In this document: one piece after another, positions 8,100 to 16,843 of the stretch
Position numbering within the stretch: the stretch's first letter is position 1
Layout of the letters: each line of letters opens with the position of its first letter
Origin: Spirochaetota bacterium
GTDB taxonomy: Bacteria > Spirochaetota > Spirochaetia > Sphaerochaetales > Sphaerochaetaceae
Length of the DNA: 64,000 bases
Direction: 5' to 3'
Assembly: GCA_023401595.1 (NCBI GenBank)
Contig: JAEXDQ010000006.1
Coordinates: 38,980-102,979, forward strand
Translations under genes and position numbers: made by a program
Notes under the pieces: generated by a model
Databases searched by the model: none
Seen by the model: only the letters and a program-made list of their open reading frames with translations
Told to the model about the DNA's origin: nothing

Positions 8100-8636
8100 A
8101 TGTTAGTCGATTTCAATTCACTTGCCCCTATTGAAAAAATCCAGTGGCATTTTCTGCCGAATCCGGAGGACGGCTGGATTCCTGGTGAGATATACCGATG
8201 TCAGGACGCGTTGTGCATTCTCCAGAAGCAGCCGGTCTGCGTCTCGCAAGACGACCTGATCGCCGTTGAATGGTCGGCCAGCGTCTTTAGAAAACGCCGG
8301 CAAGCCTCAGGACGGTTCAAGAAACCACTTGACGCCTATGAACAGGTACTCTCCGTATCAATCGAACGGGAAGATCTCCGGGCCCTCGCGGAAGCTTCCG
8401 GTACGGATCTACGGGAATTACAGGAAGAATACGGGACAAAAGGTTATTTCAGTTCTTGTCGATGCAAGGTATACAGCGCCGAAGAATATGAAGACCTCGG
8501 CCCATGCGAAAATTTCATCCGGCTGGAGGACGCCCGGCAATTTCTGCTCGAAGCCGTCTGCGATACGCTGGATATCGTCGCGAAGCCGGAGCAGATGGAG
8601 CTGCAGAGCTGCCACTGTGCAATGAAGCTTCTATAA
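8100..8636 (+). CDS. Hypothetical protein, 178 residues
   Basis: No signal peptide and no membrane segment, so probably cytoplasmic. It starts ten bases after a strong AGGAGG. The sequence is acidic and rich in Glu/Asp, with a helical middle (EREDLRALAEASGTD) and scattered cysteines (Cys near residues 34, 39, 47, 118, 120, 136, 154, 172 and 174), including a CRCKVY and a CHC near the C-terminus that could bind metal. I do not recognise the family. It stands alone, facing the convergent ABC operon 40 bases away. Confidence 0.65.
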   Translation: MLVDFNSLAPIEKIQWHFLPNPEDGWIPGEIYRCQDALCILQKQPVCVSQDDLIAVEWSASVFRKRRQASGRFKKPLDAYEQVLSVSIEREDLRALAEASGTDLRELQEEYGTKGYFSSCRCKVYSAEEYEDLGPCENFIRLEDARQFLLEAVCDTLDIVAKPEQMELQSCHCAMKLL

Positions 8637-8675
8637 CTATCCGTTATTGCCGTTTCTTCTCTGTCATCATAATTT

Positions 8676-9515
8676 CTATCCTTTGACCGCACCAAGGACG
8701 ACACTGGACATCAGCTTGTCCTGATTGAGTATGAAGACAAAGATCAGAGGTAACGAACAAAGTACGCTACCTGCCATGATAGTTCCCCAAACAGGAATGA
8801 ACCCAACAACTGAATCAACCAACGTGGGCAACGAAACCATGATGGGCATGACGGAAGACTTCGTAGCAACCAGTAACGGCCAAGTATAATCGGTCCAGAC
8901 ATTCAGAAAATGGAGTATGGCATACGCACTGACGATGGGACTTGCCACGGGTATGACGATACTTGTAAACGTCCTCATATGTCCGGCGCCATCGATCCGC
9001 GCCGATTCCATCAATGAATCGGGAATCCCGACCAGATATTGTCTGATCATGTATATGCCAATGACAGCGGGAACGGTAGGTAGAATCTGGACCATCAGCG
9101 TATTAATCATCTTCAACCGTGAAAACAACATGTATTGTCCAGGCATCACGACTTCCATAGGAATCATCATTGTCGCAAGCAGAATCGCGAACAGAATTCT
9201 TTTACCTTTGAAACGATATTTTGCGAAACTATAGGCCCCCAACGTACAAAAGAACGTACCAAGCACAGTACTGACGATACTGATGATGATAGAATTGAAA
9301 AAGTGGCGGATGAGAGAACTATACGTCGTGAATATCGAAACATAACTTGAAATAGTCCATTTTTTTGGCAATCCTGACAAATTCCTCAGCATCTCGTCAT
9401 TGGATTTGAAAGAATTGATGAACATCAGGACAATCGGAACAATGACAAGGATGCACACCAGACAATACACTACGGCTCCGATGACTTTCTTGATGACAAT
9501 CTGCGAATTCTTCAT
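8676..9515 (-). CDS. Carbohydrate ABC transporter permease, MalG type
   Basis: 279 residues, six membrane segments, with the EAA loop around ESARIDGAGHMRTFTSIVIP that docks on the ATPase, and the C-terminal LGAVKG typical of CUT1 MalG-type permeases. The start at 9515 follows AGGGAGAAAACC. It lies 24 bases downstream of its MalF partner. No ATPase is encoded in this operon, so a shared MsmK/UgpC-type ATPase elsewhere must power it, as is common for CUT1 systems. Confidence 0.92.
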   Translation of the reverse strand: MKNSQIVIKKVIGAVVYCLVCILVIVPIVLMFINSFKSNDEMLRNLSGLPKKWTISSYVSIFTTYSSLIRHFFNSIIISIVSTVLGTFFCTLGAYSFAKYRFKGKRILFAILLATMMIPMEVVMPGQYMLFSRLKMINTLMVQILPTVPAVIGIYMIRQYLVGIPDSLMESARIDGAGHMRTFTSIVIPVASPIVSAYAILHFLNVWTDYTWPLLVATKSSVMPIMVSLPTLVDSVVGFIPVWGTIMAGSVLCSLPLIFVFILNQDKLMSSVVLGAVKG

Positions 9516-9539
9516 GGTTTTCTCCCTTGTTCCCATGGT

Positions 9540-10406
9540 CTAGACATCGACGTCTTTGATACAGGCCGATTGAACGATGGTCAACAAACCGATGACGATG
9601 AACAAAAGCCACCCTACCGCTGACGCCCTCCCGAAATTTCCTGATTGTATGCTTTCAACCAGTAGATTCATAACGGGGGCAATGGCGGTCGGTGCCATCT
9701 GATCCGGCTGCCCAATCAAGATATTCGGAATTGAGAAAAGCCTTAAGGAACTAATCCCATCAATAATAAAGGCAAATTTGATGATATTATTCATCAAAGG
9801 AATGGTAATCTTCGTAATTCGCTGAAAACTATTGGCACCATCAACAACGCTGGCATCAATCAGTTCCGGACTGATGGAAGTCAATCCTGCAAGAAACACT
9901 ACGAACCAATATCCAAAATCACGCCATACCAGTACGGTCGAGATGACAATTCTGGAAGTAAAGTCGTTATGCAACCAATCAATATCAAGGTTGAACAAGG
10001 AGTTGACCAATCCATTTTCCGTACCGAATAAAGCCCTGAAAATCAATGCGGCAATCACGGGAGCAATAACTCGAGGCAAAAACAGCAATATCTTGTAACG
10101 ACTCAGATTGGAGAACAAAGGAGAGCTGACCAACAATGCCATGCCAAAAGAAAGGAGCATCATAGGAAAAACATGGATGGCCCAATAGATAATCACATTT
10201 CGCAATTCAATCCAGAAAACCTTATAATTGAGTATCGCGAAATAGTTTTTGAACCCGACCATTCTCATTTGGCCATACCCACGATAACTTGAAAAGGAAA
10301 TGAATAAAGAATTCAGGGCAGGACCAATGAAAAGGACAAGGAAGAAAATCCCAAAGGGCAAAAGAAAAAGATACGGCACAACCTTTTCCATAGATTGTTT
10401 TTTCAT
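9540..10406 (-). CDS. Carbohydrate ABC transporter permease, MalF/UgpA type
   Basis: 288 residues with six membrane segments and an EAA loop at ELIDASVVDGANSFQRITKI. The start at 10406 follows GGAGG and gives MKKQSMEK. It forms the membrane channel with the MalG-type protein just downstream and works with the binding protein upstream, from which it is separated by a strong hairpin at 10434-10463. Confidence 0.92.
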   Translation of the reverse strand: MKKQSMEKVVPYLFLLPFGIFFLVLFIGPALNSLFISFSSYRGYGQMRMVGFKNYFAILNYKVFWIELRNVIIYWAIHVFPMMLLSFGMALLVSSPLFSNLSRYKILLFLPRVIAPVIAALIFRALFGTENGLVNSLFNLDIDWLHNDFTSRIVISTVLVWRDFGYWFVVFLAGLTSISPELIDASVVDGANSFQRITKITIPLMNNIIKFAFIIDGISSLRLFSIPNILIGQPDQMAPTAIAPVMNLLVESIQSGNFGRASAVGWLLFIVIGLLTIVQSACIKDVDV

Positions 10407-10433
10407 CGTTACCTCCCGACACACAATCCGATA

Positions 10434-10463
10434 TCATACGCCAGGGGAGCCCCCAGCGTATGA
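10434..10463 (-). promoter_or_regulatory. Intercistronic hairpin after the binding-protein gene
   Basis: TCATACGC (10434-10441) pairs with GCGTATGA (10456-10463), and GGGG with CCCC inside, leaving a 3-base loop. It lies ten bases past the binding-protein stop codon and before the permease start, without a U-run. This is the usual position of a transcript-stabilising hairpin that lets the binding protein be made in excess over the permeases. Confidence 0.6.
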
Positions 10464-10472
10464 CGACAGAAC

Positions 10473-11825
10473 CTAGATGTCATACGGATTTCCAATCTGA
10501 ATCTCCAAATCCTTCTGGGCATTCGTTATCGCTTCATCCAAAGTCTCCGAACCAGCAATCAACATCATAATGTGGTTAAGAAGAATAGCCGATTCCGCAT
10601 TGAAGGATGGATCGGACTCAAACTTGTTCGCATGTTGCATGGTTTGCCAAATTGAATCCACCATTTCCAGCCCAAAAAAATTGATTGGTTTGAGATTCCA
10701 GTCCTCCTGTGATACTTCGGCAGGCTTCCTCGCAACCGCAGCGGAACTTCTGACTTTCTCTACTCCGGAATAGGTAATCGGCAACAGACCATTCTCATTA
10801 AAACGTGCTAGGGCACTATTCTCTTTCAGAAACAAGGTATCCAATACTTCAAAAGCGGCGGAAGTATTCTTCGCTTTGACAGGAATTGAAACGACTTCCG
10901 CAGAACCGCCTTTCATGAATTCCTCAGGCCAAGAAGTCATAGCCCATAGGCCTTTCTGGTCAGGCGCATATTTAGGTAGGAATTCCGTCATCCAGGACCA
11001 ACTCAGCAAACTCGCCACTTTCCCACTTTCGATAGCTGGTTGCCAGTCTGCATCCCAATCGGATATGTACATGGAAAAATCGGCATGAGCCAATGCATAG
11101 ATCTTCTCGAACATATCCCTAAAACGTGGATCGGAACTGACATTGTACGTACCGTCTTCATTTGAAATTTTCAGACCGTCATAGCTGGCAAGCCAACCGA
11201 GCAGAACATCGATATTCGGCGTTCCTCCCATATTGATGAAATACTTGTCAGGAAACGCTTTCTTGAATTTCATTCCAGCCTCATAAAAATCCTCGAACGT
11301 CTTGATGGCAGCGACATCAATACCCGCTTTCTCAAACAAGTCAGTCCGATAATACCACACCTTTGACTTTACCTGCGTCGGAACGCCGTACACCTTGCCA
11401 TCGTTGCTGCATAAATCCATAGCCGCAGGAAGAATATCATCTTGGAGAGCCTGTATTTGGGACGAGATGTCCATCAAATCGCCGTTGAGAATGAATTCCG
11501 TTGCCGCAGTTTCGCTACCGAACATTACGATTCCTGGGATATTATCATTTGCGGACAATGATAACCTAAACAACTGATAACAATCCACGGCGTTCTTTCC
11601 GCCCGATGTAAATGTAACGTTAGCCATGTTTTCTGGAGTTAAGGCAGTATTAGCTTCGTAGATTGTGCGAAAATAGTTCAATCGGTCAGCACCACCCCAC
11701 ATCAGAATATTCACTTCAGGTCTGTCTGACGAAACACTCTCTTTCGCACCTCCCGCGAATAGTAGCGCAGAACATACAAGGCTGACTACGATGCACAACG
11801 TAATTGCTTTCATTCTTGCTTTCAT
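10473..11825 (-). CDS. Extracellular sugar-binding protein, CUT1 family
   Basis: 450 residues. The signal peptide KAITLCIVVSLVCSALLFAG ends in GGAKES; there is no lipobox Cys, so a signal peptidase I product is likely, as in many Sphaerochaeta binding proteins. The body is a family 1 solute-binding fold (VNILMWGGADR at the first strand). It is expected to capture a sugar or oligosaccharide outside the cytoplasmic membrane for the permeases downstream. The start is set by AAAGGAG seven bases upstream. It follows the GH43-like and dehydrogenase genes in a LacI-linked operon, so the ligand is probably the substrate of that enzyme. Confidence 0.9.
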   Translation of the reverse strand: MKARMKAITLCIVVSLVCSALLFAGGAKESVSSDRPEVNILMWGGADRLNYFRTIYEANTALTPENMANVTFTSGGKNAVDCYQLFRLSLSANDNIPGIVMFGSETAATEFILNGDLMDISSQIQALQDDILPAAMDLCSNDGKVYGVPTQVKSKVWYYRTDLFEKAGIDVAAIKTFEDFYEAGMKFKKAFPDKYFINMGGTPNIDVLLGWLASYDGLKISNEDGTYNVSSDPRFRDMFEKIYALAHADFSMYISDWDADWQPAIESGKVASLLSWSWMTEFLPKYAPDQKGLWAMTSWPEEFMKGGSAEVVSIPVKAKNTSAAFEVLDTLFLKENSALARFNENGLLPITYSGVEKVRSSAAVARKPAEVSQEDWNLKPINFFGLEMVDSIWQTMQHANKFESDPSFNAESAILLNHIMMLIAGSETLDEAITNAQKDLEIQIGNPYDI

Positions 11826-11873
11826 GTTTTTCTCCTTTTCTCTGTTCAACTACAAAGCAGTGCCAATGCTTTT

Positions 11874-12953
11874 TCAATCGCAGAACTGAGTACACTTGCC
11901 AAACATCTGTTCAGAGCCATATCTGCCAGAATTGTACAGGCAATATGCCGTCCTATCAGGAAGCACCACCAAATGGTGTCGCCAAAGGTTCTCCCCTTCA
12001 CCATTAGCTATGGCGAAATCCGGTATATCATGGATATATTCAATTGGATGAGGGCGAACTTGCCATCCCTTGTCCGGAAAAGCTTCTTCCGTATACGCCC
12101 ATCCTCCCAAACTAGGAGCAGGTTCACGCATGTTTTCATCAGCCGTTACAGAACTGGGCGCAGTAGGACTTGCGTTGATCAATGCGTACCAACCTTTCGT
12201 TTTCGCTTTGAATAACTGTAGTCCGCCGACATACCCCCGCGCCCAGCTATCTGGTTTTACTGACGGACGTAATGCGACACCGAGCTTTGTAAGTTTCATT
12301 TCATCTGTATCCAAACAAGCAATGCAAGAACAGCTTCCATAGGGAGACAAAGGTTGTTCAATTTGTTTCTCATATGGATATCCCATATAAAAGATAAGGA
12401 TTTTGTGTTCTCTTGCAAAATAATACGCAGTCGGAGCATCTACATGGAATCCATCTACTTCCGCCCGGCCTCCCGGCTCTATGACAAGATCTTCATTTAT
12501 CGTCCAAGGCCCATCAAGCACAGCGGCGGTCGCCATCTGAATTGTCTTCCGTCCATTGTTGAACGAAGCGGTGAACAGCCAGAACAAGCCGTTCAATTTG
12601 ATCGCTGTGTTGGGGTGCCAAGGATCCATCAGTATCCAAGGTTTATGAGTGTCTCCCAACAGAGCTTCCGGGTTAGTGTATGTCAGTTCCCCACACTTTT
12701 TCCAGTTTCCGCCTTTCAAGGAAACATTGGATGTCGAAATGGCATGACCATTGCAATTGACTTCCTTTCCATCGACCTGTCGTTGAGCAAAATAGAACAT
12801 ATGATAGCAATTTCTCGCATCATCCCAGACAATGCAGGGATCGCCGGTCACGCTAGAATCAAATTCGCCAAGACGCCCCCTTTCGAGAATTTTTCCCAAT
12901 CGTTTCCATTCCACCGGCAAAATATCAATATAAAAGCAAGTATCTTTTTCCAT
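11874..12953 (-). CDS. Five-bladed beta-propeller glycosidase-like protein (GH43/GH32-related)
   Basis: 359 residues, no signal peptide. The repeating pattern of short beta strands and phrases such as GDPCIVWDDARNCYHMFYFA, DPWHPNTAIKLNGLFWLFT and DGFHVDAPTAYYF is that of five-bladed propeller glycosidases and related glycan phosphorylases, with acidic residues placed near the start of each blade. It would act in the cytoplasm on an imported glycoside. I cannot assign the exact family or substrate. It lies between the dehydrogenase and the binding-protein gene, all on one strand with short gaps. Confidence 0.65.
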   Translation of the reverse strand: MEKDTCFYIDILPVEWKRLGKILERGRLGEFDSSVTGDPCIVWDDARNCYHMFYFAQRQVDGKEVNCNGHAISTSNVSLKGGNWKKCGELTYTNPEALLGDTHKPWILMDPWHPNTAIKLNGLFWLFTASFNNGRKTIQMATAAVLDGPWTINEDLVIEPGGRAEVDGFHVDAPTAYYFAREHKILIFYMGYPYEKQIEQPLSPYGSCSCIACLDTDEMKLTKLGVALRPSVKPDSWARGYVGGLQLFKAKTKGWYALINASPTAPSSVTADENMREPAPSLGGWAYTEEAFPDKGWQVRPHPIEYIHDIPDFAIANGEGENLWRHHLVVLPDRTAYCLYNSGRYGSEQMFGKCTQFCD

Positions 12954-13042
12954 TTGCCGCTTCCCTTTTATTTTTCATTCTATTCACATACCACGAGATA
13001 TATGGGATTCTACAAGAAACCATGAGAATCCAATTTTGTACA

Positions 13043-14155
13043 TCAACACTCGATTACGGCTTTCGTACAGTCTTGTCGACGGGCTACATCCAAAGCCGTC
13101 TGGATATCCGCAAGTGAAAACCTATGGGTTATCATACGGGAAAAATCCACCCCCTGATTCTTACAAGCCTGGATGACCCGTAACGCAGTGCCGAATTCTT
13201 GAGGCCCATATCCCCATGATCCGAAAATTTGGATATCCTTTTGACAGACCTCGAAAGGATCAAACGGTATCGTTCCCCGCCTTGTGTAATGGCCGAATTC
13301 TACAAACGTACCTCCAGGACGAGTCATACTGATTCCATCGACAAAAGCGGAGGGAACCCCTGCACACTCGAATACGGCATCAGCGCCAAGTTGTTTCACA
13401 GTATTCTTCAATACCATTTCAAGACGTTCTTCACGTGTCATACAGGCGATGTCAATAATGATGTCTGCTCCATATTCACGACACTTTTCCAGACGATTCT
13501 CTGGACCGCCGATGACAATAATCGGATAGGCCCCTGAGTTTTTCGCAAGAATGGTCATAATGGTCCCGATAGTCCCGCTTCCCTCGATAACGACGCTTTT
13601 ACCGGGTCCGAAGCCCTGAGCCCGGTCTGGGACACCGGGAGCGAACGCACGTTCAAATGCACGAAGAGCACCGGCGAACGGTTCAACCAGCACAGCCTCC
13701 TCCGTCTTCATGTCGTCAGGAATCCGGAAGATTGTCGAGCCATCAGGGATATAGATATATTCAGAAAACGCAGAACCCATGTCAGGAAGTTCCCGGCCTA
13801 ATGGCGGTCTGAGGCAAAGGTTGGGTTGCAATAGAATCTTGCAGGTATAACACTCCCCGCACGCCCAGGTTTTCGGATAGCAGACGATACGATCACCTAC
13901 CGAAAGAGCATTACCAAAAGAGTCTTCATGAATTGCGCCCTGTCCCATTTCCTCTATCCGGCCTACCCATTCATGGCCAAGCCGGAATTCCTTCCAAGGT
14001 TTTTCTCCATCATCATATACAAGATGAACATCTGTTCCACATACCCCCGCCAGCAATACCTTGACTATCATATCCCGTTTCAACACATCAGGTTTCTCAA
14101 ATTCCTTGACAACGACTTTGCCTTGTTCAGGAACGACCGCGGCTTTATAATTCAT
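13043..14155 (-). CDS. Zinc-dependent medium-chain alcohol/polyol dehydrogenase
   Basis: 370 residues. Catalytic zinc ligands are in GVCGTD (Cys) and GHEW (His, Glu). The structural-zinc lobe is CGECYTC followed by a fourth Cys in NLCLRP. The Rossmann domain carries a GSGTIG nucleotide loop (within VVIEGSGTIGTIMTI). This is the sorbitol/threonine/L-idonate-dehydrogenase branch; it probably oxidises or reduces a sugar or sugar alcohol released by the neighbouring glycosidase. The start at 14155 (MNYKAAVV) has CTGGAGAAAG upstream; a longer frame to 14197 lacks one. Confidence 0.88.
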   Translation of the reverse strand: MNYKAAVVPEQGKVVVKEFEKPDVLKRDMIVKVLLAGVCGTDVHLVYDDGEKPWKEFRLGHEWVGRIEEMGQGAIHEDSFGNALSVGDRIVCYPKTWACGECYTCKILLQPNLCLRPPLGRELPDMGSAFSEYIYIPDGSTIFRIPDDMKTEEAVLVEPFAGALRAFERAFAPGVPDRAQGFGPGKSVVIEGSGTIGTIMTILAKNSGAYPIIVIGGPENRLEKCREYGADIIIDIACMTREERLEMVLKNTVKQLGADAVFECAGVPSAFVDGISMTRPGGTFVEFGHYTRRGTIPFDPFEVCQKDIQIFGSWGYGPQEFGTALRVIQACKNQGVDFSRMITHRFSLADIQTALDVARRQDCTKAVIEC

Positions 14156-14290
14156 ATACTTTCTCCAGTTTCCAGGTTGGATGGTATATACAACCACCCC
14201 GCATTGTTATCCACAACGCTATTCATGAGACTGTCAGTTTACTAGTGATACAATTTACAGTATAATCCGTTATGACTGCTTAGAAATTCC

Positions 14291-14342
14291 AATGAAGGTT
14301 CCCTCTACAGTGTTTTCTAGGCAGGTAGGGGGAACCTCATTA
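14291..14342. terminator. Strong hairpin between the LacI gene and the sugar operon
   Basis: AATGAAGGTTCCCTCTAC (14291-14308) pairs with GTAGGGGGAACCTCATT (14325-14341), nearly perfectly, with a 16-base loop. It lies just past the LacI stop (14365, minus strand) and before the dehydrogenase start. The U-run is poor, so it may attenuate rather than fully terminate read-through into the operon. Confidence 0.6.
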
Positions 14343-14364
14343 TTTTGTATACGTATCGGATTCT

Positions 14365-15393
14365 TTATATCCCCTCCTTTTTCTGAAAGCGGGCTATCAC
14401 AGGACAGCTGCTTTCCCGTACAATCAGTTCTACTGGTATTGGCACTACTTTTGAACAGGCCTCTTTATTGCCCAACAGGGCTATCAACGACTGCGTCATG
14501 GCAATTCCAATTTCATGACTATTCGATCTGACGGTAGTTAAGGAAGGTCTGGATCTTGAGGCTTCAGGAATATCATCGAACCCGACGACGGATATATCCT
14601 CAGGTACACGAAGGCCGAGCCGCCGGCAAGCTTCCACAGCCCCTAACGCGACCATATCGTTATAGCATGACAACGCTGTCGTTTGAGGAAAATCATGCAA
14701 AGTCTGTATTGTAGCGCGAATTCCCTCCTCATACGATACTTCATTCATCGTTGCGCCAAGAAGTTCGTCGGTCGGCAGTCCATGTTCTTTCAAAGCCGCT
14801 TGCAGACCAGCGAAACGATGAGGAATTTCATGCGCCCAAGTGCCTTCAATATACCGGATATCCACATGTCCCATGCCAACAAGGTAGTTCCCTACTTGAT
14901 ATCCTCCGTCAAAATCATCCAAGGTATACAAAAGTGCGTCAGGAATGCTGTAGGGCGATAAAATGACAGCGTTATGGTTGGCGGCAACATGCTTCAACGC
15001 AGAAGCATCGAGCATACTGCCGGCCATGACCAGACCATCGACGTGTTTTTGTGAAAGAAGATCGATATAATGAAGTTCTTGATTGGGATTTCTCCCAGTA
15101 TTACAAAGAAATACATTATAATTCCCCTCACGGGCCACCTGCTCAACTCCCGTGATGAACCCAGTAAAAAATGGATCCGCGATATCAGGGATAAGCAAAC
15201 CGATTGTCTGAGTGCGTTCCGTTTTCAAGCTTCTTGCCAATGCGTTTGGTTGATAACCCGTCTTCGCAATGGCGTCCAACACTTTTTCACGAGCTTCCGC
15301 TGATACAGGCTTCGGGCCATTGTTGATGACATATGAGACAGTCGCTATGGAAACCCCTGCCAACTTTGCGATATCTTTGACTGTAGGTTTCAT
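14365..15393 (-). CDS. LacI-family transcriptional regulator
   Basis: 342 residues. The N-terminal helix-turn-helix TVKDIAKLAGVSIATVSYVI and hinge helix (PNALARSLK) are diagnostic; a periplasmic-binding-like ligand domain follows from about residue 60 (TIGLLIPDIADPFF). The start has AAGGAGGGG upstream. A 20-base perfect palindrome lies immediately upstream on its own promoter, implying autorepression. It probably controls the adjacent glycosidase/dehydrogenase/ABC operon, although no second copy of the palindrome was found before the dehydrogenase gene. Confidence 0.93.
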   Translation of the reverse strand: MKPTVKDIAKLAGVSIATVSYVINNGPKPVSAEAREKVLDAIAKTGYQPNALARSLKTERTQTIGLLIPDIADPFFTGFITGVEQVAREGNYNVFLCNTGRNPNQELHYIDLLSQKHVDGLVMAGSMLDASALKHVAANHNAVILSPYSIPDALLYTLDDFDGGYQVGNYLVGMGHVDIRYIEGTWAHEIPHRFAGLQAALKEHGLPTDELLGATMNEVSYEEGIRATIQTLHDFPQTTALSCYNDMVALGAVEACRRLGLRVPEDISVVGFDDIPEASRSRPSLTTVRSNSHEIGIAMTQSLIALLGNKEACSKVVPIPVELIVRESSCPVIARFQKKEGI

Positions 15394-15404
15394 GCGGCCC
15401 CTCC

Positions 15405-15424
15405 TTGTCTAAACGTTTAGACAA
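15405..15424. promoter_or_regulatory. LacI-type operator, 20-bp perfect palindrome
   Basis: TTGTCTAAACGTTTAGACAA is a perfect palindrome with the central CG typical of LacI-family sites. It starts five bases past the -10 box of the promoter at 15429-15457 and covers the predicted transcription start of the LacI gene. Confidence 0.85.
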
Positions 15425-15428
15425 ATAT

Positions 15429-15457
15429 ATCCTACACTCACCCACAATCTCTGTCAA
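15429..15457 (-). promoter_or_regulatory. LacI gene promoter
   Basis: Minus-strand TTGACA (15457-15452), 17-base spacer, TAGGAT (15434-15429). The operator lies immediately downstream. Confidence 0.7.
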
Positions 15458-15551
15458 GGATTTTTTTTGATTCAGAAACCATTCAAAAAAGCAACCGCGG
15501 CAAGTACATTTCGCCAATTGGAATACCAAGGCAAGTCGCACAAACAATAGT

Positions 15552-16433
15552 CTAAAACACTTCCTCGGCAAGCGGAATCGACTCCATCGCCCCGAACCGG
15601 GACACCGCTATAGACGACGCCTTGCAGGCGAGTCCGAGAGATTCCCGTACTGAAAAACCACGGTCGCGGGCGGCGATATAGTAACCGATGAACGTATCGC
15701 CGGCCGCCGTAGTATCCGCGACAGGGACATCAACGATATCGCCCCGTTCGCGGATATCCCCGCAACCGTACAGGACTCCATGCTTACCTATGGTAAGGAG
15801 AATTTCCGATTCAGGGTATTTCATCACAAGCGTATCGAGAATCTTCGGATAGGGAGAATCGAGCGGCAGACCGGAGAGCTGAGCCCCCTCTATCTCGTTC
15901 ACGACCAGCAGGTCGACCAACTGCAACGGCAGGTCAAGGATGGAGACGTCGAACGGCGCGGGATTGAGGCATATCTTCATGCCCCTTGCATGAGCCCGCC
16001 GGATCAAGGCGTCCACATGCACGATTTCATTTTGCAAAACCAATAAATCACCGGCTCCGAAATGGGAAAGCGTCTCGTCTATTTCGTCGAGCGTCACCGC
16101 GCCGTTCCCGCCGGCATGGAGGACGATGCAGTTCTGCTTCTGCTCATCCAACTGGATAATGGCATGGCCTGTGGCGCCATCGTACAGCCGGATGAATGAA
16201 GTATCGACGCCATATCCCCGGAGCAGCTCGGTCAGCCACATGCCGTCACGACCGATCTTTCCGGCATGGTAGACCTCCATACCGGCCTTGGCCAACGAAG
16301 CGCTTTGATTGGCGCCCTTGCCGCCGGCGCTACGCTTCATCGCAGTACTCGACAGAGTTTCGCCCGGGCGCACGATATGGGGAACCGAATACACGAAATC
16401 GATGTTCAACGAACCATAGTTCAAAACCTTCAT
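15552..16433 (-). CDS. Ribokinase-like PfkB-family sugar kinase
   Basis: 293 residues. The first PfkB signature is GGKGANQSASLAKAG (about residues 37-51), and the second, with the catalytic Asp, is DTTAAGDTFIGYY near the C-terminus. Overall length and both motifs match ribokinase (D-ribose to ribose 5-phosphate), but related kinases for deoxyribose or other sugars look alike. AGGGG precedes the ATG. It sits upstream of, and on the same strand as, the LacI gene, with a 158-base gap containing that gene's own promoter, so it may be a separate unit. No ribose transporter is adjacent. Confidence 0.87.
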   Translation of the reverse strand: MKVLNYGSLNIDFVYSVPHIVRPGETLSSTAMKRSAGGKGANQSASLAKAGMEVYHAGKIGRDGMWLTELLRGYGVDTSFIRLYDGATGHAIIQLDEQKQNCIVLHAGGNGAVTLDEIDETLSHFGAGDLLVLQNEIVHVDALIRRAHARGMKICLNPAPFDVSILDLPLQLVDLLVVNEIEGAQLSGLPLDSPYPKILDTLVMKYPESEILLTIGKHGVLYGCGDIRERGDIVDVPVADTTAAGDTFIGYYIAARDRGFSVRESLGLACKASSIAVSRFGAMESIPLAEEVF

Positions 16434-16798
16434 GACAGTACCCCTTCATCAATATACATCAGAATAATCTAAAACGGAATCGGCGTTCTGGCAAACGAAA
16501 AGCACCGGGCTCAAAATACCGACATGCAATAAGACGTAATGACTGGATAAACAGGAAATCGCAAGAAAATCTCTCGACATAATCGACCTTGCAAAACAGT
16601 ATATATAAAACAATTAGTTATAGTATAAATAATTAATCCTAATTCACATATTCATTCTAGAAAATTATTTGTCATATCGCCCCTGCAGATATCCGCCACG
16701 ATTATATAAGTACAGGGATTTTCCAATGGGCATCCCTCGCTTTTTATCTGAGAAACTGGAGTTCTTCATCGCCATCGCTTGCCATTTAGCATTCATTA
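16434..16798. other. A+T-rich intergenic region between divergent genes
   Basis: About 365 bases, strongly A+T-rich around 16595-16680. No open frame with a ribosome-binding site was found. It should contain the ribokinase promoter and the promoter of the SPFH operon; several TATA-like words prevent picking one. Confidence 0.45.
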
Positions 16799-16817
16799 TG
16801 ATATCATTTTGATATCA
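16799..16817. promoter_or_regulatory. Tandem 8-bp palindromes upstream of the SPFH/RHH operon
   Basis: TGATATCA at 16799-16806 and again at 16810-16817, separated by TTT, so the centres are 11 bases (about one helical turn) apart. They lie 27 bases upstream of the SPFH start. Adjacent 8-base palindromes are the kind of site bound by paired ribbon-helix-helix dimers (as with MetJ), and the second gene of this operon encodes such a protein. Confidence 0.5.
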
Positions 16818-16843
16818 AACAAAGAATGATGACGGAGGTTATC

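Noticed and set aside
10473..11825. Lipoprotein status for the sugar-binding proteins
   Set aside because: None of the three has a Cys at the signal-peptide boundary; the FAGG/FAAG boundary suggests signal peptidase I instead.
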